Part shown: positions 52,522 to 64,000 of the stretch, piece after piece
How positions within the stretch are numbered: position 1 is the stretch's first letter
How the letters are laid out: each line of letters starts with the position of its first letter
Assembly: GCA_024305405.1 (NCBI GenBank)
Contig: JAKNDB010000086.1
Location: forward strand, 372,001-436,000
Reading direction: 5' to 3'
DNA length: 64,000 bases
DNA from: Dirofilaria immitis
Taxonomy: Eukaryota > Nematoda > Chromadorea > Rhabditida > Onchocercidae
Made by a program: the position numbers and the translations under genes
The notes under the pieces: model-generated
What the model saw: the letters and a program-made list of their open reading frames with translations, nothing else
What the model was told of the DNA's origin: nothing
Databases searched by the model: none

Positions 52522-53523
52522 ATGGCCAAATCGGATGAATCTTTGGTTACGGCGGAAGTTTCAAGTGGGACTACAGAATATAATAATGACCCATTATTTG
52601 AAATTGCTTGGGCTATTAAGGTGTCGTTTTGAATTCATTATTTTATTTATTGGTTATGTTTCCAGGAATGTTTTTGTTGTCTCTCTGATTTTATATATTT
52701 TATTTTTCTAATAGTAATAAAAATACGTATTAAACTCCTAGTTTCATCCGTTACAGGCTGTCGAAAGAGCGAATATTCATATGAGTTTATTGCTCACTTG
52801 CAATACTAAGGAATTAATGATGCATAAGAAATTTAATGTCATTTACGATAAATTTCGACAGATCTTTCCTAAAATGAATGTGGAGAAGGTAGACTTTAAT
52901 CTATTCATATATTTACTAGAAAAACTGTCATATCATATTTGCATATTTCATTTTATTGTTCTGTCAATGAATAAAGTATAGGATATTTTCAGGTAACGGA
53001 AATAGAATTAAAAGGTGAAAATAAGCAACAATGGTTTACATTTTGCGAGCATTTTAAAGAAGAAATAGAAGATTATAATCTTGCAACAATCATGAGGATA
53101 CGAGTTGATGGTGTTTATAGCGAAGCGAATACAATTATTGTTCCTAAGGTAACAGGCGAATACTACATTTTCGCCCGGCTACACTGTTAGTGTCTCAATA
53201 TAAAAGACAGTGCATGGAAGTCTAGTGTAAACTGATAAGATATTATTATTATTAGTAAAAATCAGTCATAGTTTATAGGAAATATTATTGACTCTTTCAG
53301 AAAATAGCGTGATAGTGTTTGACGTTAATCAAACAAGATAATTATAAACAATTTTTTCTCAACTTTAATTTTATACCTCAAAATTAATTTCTCATATTTT
53401 TTCAAGATAATTTTCTTGGCTGTGGAGATTGCACGAAACAAGGAAGGTTTGAATGAAAACTATAAAGGAAGTTTCAAAATGGAATATGAAAAAATCAAAC
53501 ATGCGGAAGGAAATATTTGTTAG
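52522..53523 (+). CDS. PBDC1 family protein (yeast YPL225W/Chp1-like)
   Basis: Small conserved cytosolic protein. Yeast YPL225W (Chp1) and human PBDC1 are reported as ribosome-associated chaperones for nascent eEF1A; the domain name polysaccharide biosynthesis is historical. Exons: 52522-52620, 52757-52888, 52993-53148, 53407-53523, all in phase; 167 aa. Matches to the family: DPLFEIAWAIKAVERANIHM, a tyrosine/phenylalanine-rich middle (IYDKFRQIFPKMNVEKV), KQQWFTFCEHFKEEIEDYN, then YSEANTIIVPK and FLAVEIARNKEGLNENY near the C-terminus. The start is the ATG right after the acceptor. No frame break is needed. It lies on the same strand as, and about 0.5 kb behind, rps-12, so a shared transcript would link two translation-related products. 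I am confident of the family and unsure of its function in nematodes. Confidence 0.9.
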
Positions 53524-54436
53524 AGGTTGCTAAGTATTGCTACACTTTATTGCTCATCCTTCGTTTCAGACTTTTGTCTTGTGCTGTCTATTTGCTTATC
53601 TGAAGAAAGAAGCAGAAATTAATTCCAAGGCAAATTCCTTTTTTTTACTACAATTTGCTTTTTAAACTGTTGTCTCTATAGTGATTTGACAAAATCTCTG
53701 AATTCTTCTAGGTAGCGCCATAAATTTTAGTTTCAAATTATTAACTCCTCAGACATGTCAACTAGCGATTAATAAATAATGGTATAGACTAAGCTTTATA
53801 AATGAAATTAATTTTTCCTAATCCTAATAAATGATAAGGAACTTAGAAGAATTTATTATTATGAAAATTGAAACCAAGAAAAGTAAAGATAACATAGAAC
53901 TTTTTATTCTATAAATATTAAATATGTATTTGTTTTACTTGAATATGCATTTATTTTATTTGACGGCACTCTGTATTTCCATACTTTTCTGGAATACTGT
54001 GAGTACTTATTTTCATTATTCATTTTATTAATGTCGGTAAAATTTTTAAATATAAAAAAATTCCAGTATACCATTGATTATTGTTATTTTTTTAATAAAA
54101 TGCTTAAGGAATATATCTGTTGGCCATAATTCGTTTGAAACAAAATGTTTTGAACATTATCTTCATACTAATTTAATATTAATATTGGCATCATATTAAA
54201 GTTTTAATTTCTAGCATGACGTAAACATTATTCTGAATGTCTAATGATTTTCTTGTGTTTGAGAAATACTAAAGTGGGAAAAGTTGGTTGTAAACCATAA
54301 AAACTTGCAACTCAGGAGATCGAAATGAATTATTGGGAATTCTGGTTCATACTATGTTGAAATTTAAAGTTTTCGGATCCCTACAAAGTGTACGTATCTT
54401 GTATTTTTGAGTTTGCATAGCTCGATCTCTCATTTT
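53524..54436. other. Intergenic stretch, PBDC1 to Nup58-like gene
   Basis: AT-rich, no exon recognised. It should contain the PBDC1 3' UTR and the promoter or outron of the nucleoporin gene. Confidence 0.5.
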
Positions 54437-54445
54437 AGGGAAGTA
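54437..54445 (+). promoter_or_regulatory. Splice acceptor 7 nt before the nucleoporin ATG
   Basis: CATTTTAG ends at 54438 and is followed by GGAAGTA and ATG at 54446. Candidate spliced-leader acceptor. Confidence 0.45.
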
Positions 54446-57400
54446 ATGCCGAGTTTTACTTTCGGTACACAGGAACTACTGCTTCCGCAACATCTACCAC
54501 AGGTAGTTTATTCGAGCGATCTCGAAGCCATTGTTTGGCACTTCAACAACTACAGCGCAAAACACAAGTATATGTTCTGTGGTTTAGATTCCTGCATTTT
54601 AATATATTGGTCCAATGGAAGTTTGAAATTAAGAAGACTTCATAAGATTTGGATTCTTTAAAATTTTAATTTTTCTGAGTAATTCTTAGTTTTTATATTT
54701 TTGATTTACTTTTTCGTATATTATTGGCTCGATTTTTTCCAAGTGTTGGACTTTTTGTGACACCTACATCTTTAGCAGCTTCCACAATACCAACAGGTGA
54801 AATTTAAGGATATATTTCGTCATAATTTGATTGGTTTAAGTCACCTCTTGAACATATTTTATAGGTTTACTCAGCTCAACAGCATTTTTGATGGATTATT
54901 TGGAAAAATTAATTTGAATTTCTTGATTTGCAGAGCTATTTCAGGTGGTTTTGTGGGAACTACAGGAGGGGCTACAACTTCAACATTTTGCGGACCTGTC
55001 GGAAGCACATCAGTAACAGCAACACCAGGTTTATTTAGTGCCACACCAACTGCTACCGTTGCTGGAAGTCTTTTGGAAAGCCAACAACAGGTATCTGCAT
55101 AACTGTTATGCGTAATTAAATGTCATGCTTCATTTTGATTGTTAACTATGAAAAGAAGAAAAATTTCCTTTTTATTGCTCTGTGATTTAGGTTTGTTCAG
55201 CACTTCATTACCTGTTACAACCGCTTCTGCCAGTGGACTTTTGGCATAAATGGAACACCGACGACTGCAGCTGGAGTAGGATTGGGAGGAACAGGCACGC
55301 TTATGACTACCGGCTTGATATCCAATAGTCTGGGTGTTGCTGGTGCTGTAGCGTCTGGAAATCCATTGGAAGCTGAAGTACAACAAGTAGTTATGGATCT
55401 CTTTAATTTATTGCGGTAACTTTTACATTATTATTTGACTTCAAAGCTATCTTTCACCAATGATTATAATATTTTAGGGAACAAATTAAGAAAAATCATG
55501 AATTAAGCGTCGAATTTGCAATGAATAGCTCAGAGTCATGCTTACATATGGATGAAAAAATAGAAGAATTGGTTGGAACACGTGTGAAGAATGCTGACAT
55601 CACACATAAAATAAAAGGGAAAGCGAATGGTAACTTTTTACTGTTACAAAAAAATTGATTTTTTCGCAGTTTCTAATTCCAGTTTTTAACATTTTATTTT
55701 TTGACTGAAATAACGTCATTGGGCATTTCAACTAATTTCAACGTAACAGGTAGAAAAACTGTAATATATGAAAACTGTATTAAATTAACTGACTTAATAC
55801 TTTGTCTTTTTGAATCATTTCTAACGCTTTTTAGAATTACTCGATAAAATGCAGCGAGACCTACGGGCAGGAGAGCAGATACGTCGACGGCAGAAAGAAA
55901 TTTCAAAAATCCACATTTCGGCCGAAAACAAGCTTTCTCTTATTTATTGTCAGTTTGTATCGAACATGAAAATACTGCACGAGAATTTTGGGAAACATTG
56001 CAGTTATTGCATGAGAGAATTGGTGCGAAATTAAATAAGGTTAATTTTCTCTAAAGCTATAATCTCTACTTACTGAATGGTGCACGCAACCTGAGTTTCT
56101 CAAAATTTTGGACTTCACTCTGTTTTAAAGGGTATATAGTTATACAAATAAAAATTGCTTTTGTCATCTAAGTTATTTAATAAGATTCTGTGATTCCAGT
56201 GTAATTCTAGAATTTGATTCTCTGAAAAAAGGGTTGAAGTCATAGAAACATATCATAATCTAGTTAAAATATATTCATTGTATGGAAAATGGTTCATGTT
56301 AACGTATTCTAAAATTCATTTTTGTTAAATCGTAGATGAAAATTTATTAATCTTTATTATGCTATTACAGACATTAAAATTTTTCAGAAAGACATAATCA
56401 CAAAGCAGGACCTGCAGAAGCATTTCGAACACTATGATCAAACATTCAAAGTAATTTGTTCTGACGTGTATCGATGTAAAATACAAATCGAAGTATGATT
56501 TTCATTCCAGTTGTAATTTTTTCACGATTACTTCATTCATCTTTCAATATTTAGTGACATTTTATATTGACAGTCTTCTAATTCGAAATTCCAGTTCTTT
56601 ATTTTTATGAATATTATTTGTACTTTTTTCAGGATCTCAAAGATGCATTTCTGGAATATCAGAAGCGTAATGTTCCATACGCGCTGAATCCATTTCAACG
56701 ACGGAAATCGAAGCATGTTGAAAAATCATCTGCAGAAAAGAGATTCACTGGTGAAAAATTTTTGGACTTTAGCTGATCTCATGCAAATTTAAAATCTCAA
56801 AAGACTATGTATTTTTATAATTGACTATTACAGTACTATACAGATTGGTTATTGTATTTTTCATTATATGATTTCTAAAGAGCGGAGTTAATTCCCATAC
56901 CTTCACAAAATCAGAACATTTTTGATAGCTTTAGATAATGAATTTAAATAACTTATTTTGAAGGCGCAGATGCGTTCCCTTCACAAATAACAATGATGAA
57001 AATTGGTGAAATGGCGAAATTTTCTTCAGCAACGCAACAAACCGGTAAGTCAATTTTTTTTCGTTATCCATTTTTGTTGTATAATAACTTTTTCATCGTT
57101 CACCAGGATTCTAGACATAGATTATCTACTGTACAAATTAAAATTTTTAATGTTAAGCAGGAGTAAGTGGCTTTGGTACGACCGGTTCATTATTTGGTTC
57201 GAAAACCTCCGGTAATCCTGCTTTCTCTTTCAATCCATCAGTCACAAATACAACAGTACCGTTATTCAAACCTTTTTCTGCCACTAATTCAGCACCGGTT
57301 TCTCTTTTTGGTATGGAATTATGTTTTAATTGTTCTATTATTCACAAATTTTACTGCTTACAAAGGTAGTCAAAAATGATGGTATCAAAAGATCATTTTT

Positions 57401-57864
57401 GATACTCATATTTTTCTAAATTCGAAATATTAAGAAAAAAAAGAATCAAGAAAAAAGCTTGGTGAGCGCAGATGTAGCCAACGGAATCATCAAACGTTAT
57501 CAGCAGTGATATCTAATAGTAAATTCATCACTTTTTTATTTTTGATCGTCTTGTCTTTTCGTATAGTTTTTGTTCTGTTCATTGTTCTTTGTTCAGTTGA
57601 GATGTGTTGTTTTGCATTTGAAAATTCGTCGTTAATATCGGCTTTTTTTTGGGAAACTGTTGTATTTTATTTTTATGAGTGTAGTATTAACAATGCCGAA
57701 AATAACGCATATTTTCACACTGTTTTAGGCTCTTTAGCAACATCAGCAGCGGAGCCGACATCCATTCCAACAACAACATCCTCTTTACTTTTGGAAATAC
57801 ACTGAATTCATCAGTTAGTGGCACATTATTCGGTGGAAGTGCCAGCAAACCATTCGGTCGATAA
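54446..57864 (+). CDS. FG nucleoporin, Nup58/p45-like
   Basis: Central-channel nuclear pore protein that forms a coiled-coil trimer with Nup62 and Nup54 (C. elegans counterpart NPP-4). Exons are roughly 54446-54500, 54735-54796, 54934-55090, 55191-55418, 55480-55630, 55834-56039, 56388-56451, 56633-56751, 56963-57044, 57153-57310, 57728-57864. N-terminus: MPSFTFG, then Gly/Thr/Ser-rich FG-type sequence. Middle: a predicted coiled coil from LEAEVQQVVMDLFNLLREQI through DLKDAFLEYQKRNV. C-terminus: more FG repeats (SGFGTTGSLFG, VSLFG, GTLFGG), ending KPFGR. FG repeats on both sides of the coiled coil fit Nup58 better than Nup62 or Nup54. Frame breaks of one base are inferred near 54466, 55239-55242, 55930-55950 and 57784-57792. 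Exact borders of the first FG exons are uncertain. Confidence 0.72.
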
Positions 57865-60800
57865 TCAAAAATTTTATTAGAATTTTGAAATTTCTTTATG
57901 AATTTCTAAACATTGGAATGGTACCAAGTTACTTGAAGATTATTCTTGATTTGTGATGCTGAATATTAATATATTTCTTGTTTTGGAAAATTAGAAATAT
58001 AAGTGAGTAAACAAATTTCCAGACATTATGCAAAAATGTAAGATAAAGTCATAGCAAAAGTAAAAAGATAGGGGTATAATGAAAATAATAGTTGTATTAC
58101 TATTATTTTCAAAAATTCCTTTCGAAAGGCTTCAGATAATAATTGAGATCTATGCAGATTCGTTCATTATATGTCATTTTAGAAGTAATTATTTAGTAAT
58201 TGTGCTGTTCAACCTATATTCATTAACTCTTACATTTCATTTGCTATCATTCATATATATTTTTCTAAAAATTGATTTTTTCCTGATGAAGTCTCTTCAT
58301 ATATGAAAACCCCATCATTGACGATAAATTGATGCTTTTTAATTTTCAGTATGATCATTCATTTGATAAAAAATCATGTTGACTTCAGAAAATATTCATA
58401 CCTTTTAATGACGTATCATCACCGTAAGCACAAAGTTTTTACATATTACATGTTTATTTTCTACAAATACTAATTTTAAAAATTTATAATACTGGTTTTT
58501 TAAAAAAATTTCGTAAGCTCAACCTCCAAACTTTTTCAAATTACAATACGAACTGAAAATGGCACGGTTTATCTCCGGTCAGCTTATTATGAAGTTTTCA
58601 ATGGCCTGTTTCTTTTCTCTCTCTTATCCCTAAACTTATAAAAAGTGACAGAGGGAAAATCAGCTTTAATAGGCGAATTTCCCGAAGAAAATGGAGCATA
58701 AAATTTCTGCTTAAAATTTAAATGGCTTAACACGTTGCATTAATATCATGAAAATATCTGGTATGAGACATTGATTTCTAAAAGATGTACCAAAAGATTT
58801 CCTTTTCTAACTTGTGAAGTTGAGGTTGGCATTGAATTTCATATCTTTTTCTGTTATTATTACGATTTAATATTCGCAATTCATAAATGATCTAAAGACG
58901 GGCAGTATGGTCAGCGATCAGCCATATCTTGTTACAGTAAAATTGTCGCATTATGCTAAAGTCTCTTGTTAGGCTGTAAAATAAAAGTTATTTAATACTT
59001 AAAAGTCATTTGCTTGTGGTTCAGAGGTCGCCGAAAATGAGACTGTTCTACAAGTCCTCTTTTGAAAGAATAATCGAAATGGGGAATGCATAACATTGGA
59101 AGCAAGTTCATATGATACAGATATGCTTGTCCATTCGATTAAACGTATGAAGCAATTATCCAGTATTCAATATGTACGAAATAAACAGGAGCGAAAATTG
59201 AAAAATCAGATTTTTATAACCATTTAATCCATACAAATTCTCTGAGCAATTATTAACCATGATTTCTGAATAAATAAATATCCTGAGTGAAATGTAAAAT
59301 AATGCCCAGTTCTATCGATCCTTACTTTTCTGTTTCTCCACAAATGCAACAACATAATTTTGAATGAATGAACATTATGAAAGAAATTAGAATTAAATAA
59401 ATTTTCGCAAATTTTGAAAGAAAGAGTAAGAGAGGATGTGAGACAGTTACAATATTTTGAAGATGTTTTTAGTTCAGATAACTAGTTTTTCTCTCTGTAA
59501 GACCAGAAATAGGAAAATATTGTTATAGCAATCTGAAAGCATAGCTGTATGATAATATAGGATTCCATGGACTTTATCTTATTACTATTCTGAAGTTTTG
59601 GTAGATATTTTTTATTCATTTATCAATCATCTTTCTCCATTATACAAGTGGTATTTATTAACGCTAAGCATTGTATATCATCGTGTTTTGAGATGATATT
59701 GGATCATTATTGAGTATCTATTTTCAGACTGATATCTACATCGATCTCAGCAGCATTTTGCAGCAGTGTATTAAAAGCTCGAATAATCTTGATTAGTGAT
59801 TCGCATTTTAGCTAACAGCATCTGAGAACACTTAATGATTTTCAAATTTTTGGAGTTGATGGAAATGATTGCTCATTTTGTTAAGAGAGATTGCTTTTCT
59901 CCAATTTCCCATATTTCATTTCCATATTCAATTATGCGAAAAAGAAAGAATGAAAGAGAGAAATCAATGCAATTCACTGGTTTCCATATGTATATAAAGG
60001 TATTCTGATATAGTTAATATTATTTGACTGTGATTTTTGATGTTTTTCGTTCCGAATTTCTGTACCTCATGGGAATAGAAAATAATGTTCAATTGTTATT
60101 AACTCTTCTAATGACAGAAAAAGGGTAATCTTCATTCACATTTCGGCCTAGAACTTTTATTTGCATAATCATTCGAAGCTCTTCATTTTTCGTAAGCATT
60201 TCCCATAATCTTTTATCGATCAATCATGAGATAATTCGTTCGTTAATATAAAATGTTCCTAAGTCCTACTGAATCGCATAGTATTAATATAAAATATAGC
60301 ACGAATCATTTAAGGACTTATTTTAAGGAAATGACCAAAAATTACTACTGTCCAAATATTCTACCATTCATTAGCTTAATGACTTAGCTAAGTTCGTTTT
60401 TCATGAATTTTACATTATATGTATTTTAAATTAAAAAGTGACTAAAACGAATGATGGAAAATGGAAGAAATGAATTTAAAAATTTTAAATTTATAGGATG
60501 CAATCACTGTTTCTAATAAGTTGAACAATACTGTTCGAATATTAGAATTCATGGTGGTAAATTACGATCAAATCAACCTGCTATGAATAATCAGATTCAT
60601 GCATTTTACGGCCGAATAGATCTGCCCTCAGATTAACTGATAGATTAACTATTAGAAATCATTTGTCAGATCGAAAACTCTATAAGACATCGTTTGTCGT
60701 TGATACTTCGCTAGGATTTCCATTATATTTAGCTAATGAAATAAGAGAGATGTTAACTTGTGTTTGTGTCAATAAATCCATTTTCTCACAAGACAAACTT

Positions 60801-63087
60801 GAAACAGACTAGCGGAGAGTGATAGGAAGTATGGTGCGATTCATTCGTTTATTAAATAATTAGAAGTGTCTATCTCAACTTCTATTTCTATCTTCATAAT
60901 TTTTAGTGGCCTTGTTCTTACATTAAACAAACTAAAGGAGACGAATTTTTGCATGGGATCTTCATAAATAATATTTTAAGTGAGGATTACTTTGTTACGT
61001 TAATCTCTTTGTTTTTTCTTTCTTATTAATTAGAAAATTTATCAACTTTGATAACTAAGCTAAAATGAATATTAGCTTATTTAAATAGAACAAAAATTAC
61101 CACCATTATATAAATTGATGAGTGATTTGTTGAGAAAACAAGAAATAAGCAATTCATCAAGAGTATCTATTAATTTCAAAAATTGCTGTATAATCCAATT
61201 TTTGATATTTACATTTGCAATAATATTATATATATTGGAGAAATATGGCTAGATAGAATCTAGGCGAATTCTCAATTCCTTAATAATCAATCGAATTAAG
61301 GTTTAATTCTATTATTGCTCATTGTGAGAACCTGAGAAGGATTTGCATAAATCAACTAATATACTATTCAATCTTATGTAATGTTTGATTTTTCCAGGCT
61401 AGTTAATGCATATGAAGCAACGGTACATTATCAACATGAAATATAAGAACAGCAAAAGATATTCGAACAAAAAAATATAAGCGCATTTACTTAACAAACG
61501 CATCCTCTATATAAATATTATTTTTGCTTGTTGAATTTGCCTTATTAATCGATATATTCATTTAATGAGAGCTCTGTGTTCTTTTTAAACTTCTTGAAAA
61601 TTGTGTCAGAGACGACGCTGGGACGTTACACTTTTTATTTATGATTTTTAGTCCTTTAATTCCATCATTTAATCTTAAATTTCCAAAAATTCACAGTGAC
61701 TTCGTCGTAGTGCTGAAATATATTTCGCTGAACTCAAAGTCGTAAACAAATGTAGTATACTTCATGTCAATTGCTAAACAATGATTTTTGTTAAATAACA
61801 TACTTCATTCAGGATTGGACAATTCTGCTAAATTTACCGATATTAGTGTACAATTAATGACTATGTTATTTTTATATATGTATGCTATATTCTCCTGAAA
61901 TTTGCATTGCATTTCAAGATGGCTCCAGGAATATTTCGATTCTTGTATTTTTTGGAAGAAGTGATGTCATGCTTAAAAATCTGCAGTCTGATCCGGGCAA
62001 TTTTTTTCATCAACCACTGTCAAGGCACTTCATTCTTCGAAGCATCACAAAGCAAACCCAGAATAATGTTCAGAAGCGAACCTGTTCGACTAGTGGTCCC
62101 AGCAAGGTTTTCTGTTAACAAATAAAAGATCCGCTGCAGTACCGCGGATAATATTTTTGGTATATTCCTTATATGATATAGGCCCAAACGATTGTAAATC
62201 TGAACTGGCATGTGATTAAAAAATAGAGGAAAAAAGAAATAAAAAAATAAGAAGACGAGAAATCTGCAAAAATATTCGCAAAGTATCACTGGAAACGAAT
62301 ACACCTCACTAAAGCATTATGCAGATTTTTAATAATCTAAATTAATCAGAACATTAGCTAATATTTTTGTATGACTTTATATAGCCTGAAGTTTCCCGAA
62401 TCAACTTTTGATGCTTTCGTTGTTCTACCGCTGTGATCGCAACAATAAGAAGGAGTAGATCTGGATATTTCTAGGAGCAAAGGTTACAGTTAACTATTTC
62501 CCAGTTATAAGCATATCAATTCTAGAGTTATTGTAAAGGAAGGATTATTATAATTTCTATAATGACCGTTTTACTTAAAGCTGAATGCAACAATATTAAG
62601 GCAATTTTAATAAGTACTAAAACCTGACATTAACTAAAGCAGATTCTTGACTTTGTCTCTAAATGAATATATTCGAACATTTTAAATAAAAAAGAAAAAT
62701 ATATTACCACATTATTGAACAACCGAAGCTATTAATTGCTTCAATGCCTGTCTTCAATGTAGCATTCTTGATTGTCCCGAAAGTCGAATTCAATGAAAAT
62801 GTGTTGATTCTGGATTCAGTTTTCAAGCTACTTTTCGAAATAGCTTCATACTTCCGTTTTGATTTTCGATGAATTACTAAAGTTCTTATTGATAACAAAG
62901 TTAACTAACTGTCAATAAAGCCACAACAGATATCAATAACAGCATAACAAAAAGTATTGTAGCTTCATATTATTTATGATTTATATATTCATTTTCATCA
63001 GACGAGAATTAGCTGTTTAAATGTATGATGTGGATATATTTGATATATATACGTGTATGTGTATGTGTATGTGTATGTGTATGTATA

Positions 63088-63154
<67 letters not shown>

Positions 63155-64000
63155 GTTCACGTGTAAAGCGGGTTCCTGCGTAAATCAGAAGAGCATCGAT
63201 TAATGCTGCACACTCATTATTATTGGACTAGTGTATTGGACTAGTGGAATTTCACCTAGTGGGATTAATTCTCTTATCTCATTTTTATAAGCTGTTCTAG
63301 GAAATTAGTATAGCATAACATACGCATTCTTTTTGAATGCTTTTACTCCATCTATATGATTGATAGATGTATTATTGAAAGGAGAAAATATCAGATAAGC
63401 ACAGAATGAGGAGTCATTTATTACATGTATGAAGAAGGATTTCTTCCAATTAATAAATCAACAGGTCATCATCAAAATGCAATCAAAAACTTATTTATTC
63501 ATGGTGATCTTTTATCATTTCCTAAGAATTGATTATTTACTTTTACTTTTTGCTCAAGGATAATAACGATAATGAATGGCCATGCTAAAGAAGATACCAT
63601 AAAATATGATCTCTGTTACATCCATTGAACGACTTACATTTAATATAATTGAGTTGATTTTTTCCTCCTTTCTAATCTTTAGATTCATCTCCATTAATTT
63701 ATATCTATATTTTTATTTACTTTCATTGTTCTCATGTACTTCTTCATCAACCAGAGGGAATCGATTTACCATTAACGTGAAGTGGTACGGCAGAGCGAAA
63801 AGAGGAACTAATGAATCACCCACCGTGCCGTATTTAATGGCTACTGAATGATTCATTTGGTTTAACAAATCATTAAAAATAGAACCGTCCAAACAATACT
63901 CTATTGAGGAAGGTCGAAGTCTCCTTTATTATTTTTAAATTGTGAAAAGATTTCATGTTGATTAATTCATTCATTCTTACCCTCTCTTAAATTACATCTC
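57865..64000. other. 6.1-kb stretch without a recognised gene
   Basis: The left edge holds the nucleoporin 3' UTR. The rest is AT-rich with stops in all frames. Open stretches at 61882-62125 are not recognised. A possible exon lies at 63755-63851 (+) behind the acceptor CATCAACCAG: it reads GNRFTINVKWYGRAKRGTNE and ends in TGA, and is more GC-rich than its flanks. The protein is unknown, and no upstream exon was found. Confidence 0.45.
63052..63156. repeat. GTGTAT microsatellite
   Basis: About 17 tandem GTGTAT units with few interruptions, the same motif as at 19096-19226. The MCMCMCMC ORF is a repeat artefact. Confidence 0.95.

Noticed and set aside
3069..57864. Reading the frame breaks as programmed frameshifting or as pseudogenes
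   Set aside because: They lack a common slippery motif and lie in unrelated genes. Conserved protein continues right through each site, and splice phases are restored by one base.
61882..62125. Two overlapping plus-strand ORFs and one minus-strand ORF
   Set aside because: No recognised domain; mutually overlapping frames of similar length suggest chance.
63021..63203. Plus-strand ORF of MCMCMC type
   Set aside because: Produced by the GTGTAT microsatellite.
1..64000. CRISPR arrays, bacterial operons, rRNA or tRNA genes
   Set aside because: No regularly spaced repeats, no tRNA cloverleaf or rRNA sequence seen. The spliced gene structure is eukaryotic.

Overview
The window looks like nuclear DNA of a nematode, most probably a filarial or related clade III worm. 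It is AT-rich, the genes are cut into many short exons with GT/AG introns (often 70-600 bp, some over 2 kb), and several start codons lie 1-10 nt behind a perfect splice acceptor, as expected for spliced-leader trans-splicing. The species is inference; nothing in the sequence names it.

Layout. Minus strand, left part: a GON-4/GON4L chromatin-regulator gene (594-8122), an Axin/PRY-1 Wnt scaffold gene with RGS and DIX domains (9654-13015), and a Fax/GST-fold gene (14461-16272, 5' end not found). A 4.2-kb gene-poor stretch follows, with an 84-bp direct-repeat pair and a GTATGT microsatellite. Plus strand: a CELF/ETR-1 RNA-binding protein gene with three RRMs (20473-29204), 5.7 kb without a recognised gene, an Na+/Ca2+ exchanger (34945-40438), a complete-length BEL/Pao retrotransposon with an envelope-like 3' region (41942-49072, target duplication CCATG), ribosomal protein S12 (50900-52014), a small unrecognised ORF (52193-52454), PBDC1 (52522-53523) and an FG nucleoporin of the Nup58/p45 type (54446-57864). 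The last 6 kb holds no recognised gene.

The strongest unexpected signal is technical or evolutionary. At about 18 sites in seven of the nine recognised or candidate host genes, and in the retrotransposon, a reading frame that encodes a conserved motif is broken by what looks like one missing base, nearly always in a short homopolymer and always with the same sign. Clear cases are the RNP1 motif of CELF RRM2 and four or five places in the exchanger. rps-12 and PBDC1 are clean. Consensus homopolymer contraction explains this better than simultaneous pseudogenisation; the genes should be treated as intact.

Biologically notable points are the compact rps-12 / small ORF / PBDC1 cluster (operon candidate joining two translation-related genes), a 71-bp tandem duplication confined to the 3' LTR of the BEL element, a possible alternative exon in the CELF RRM2 intron, and a perfect hairpin in an Axin intron. 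I did not find a clearly new biological system.
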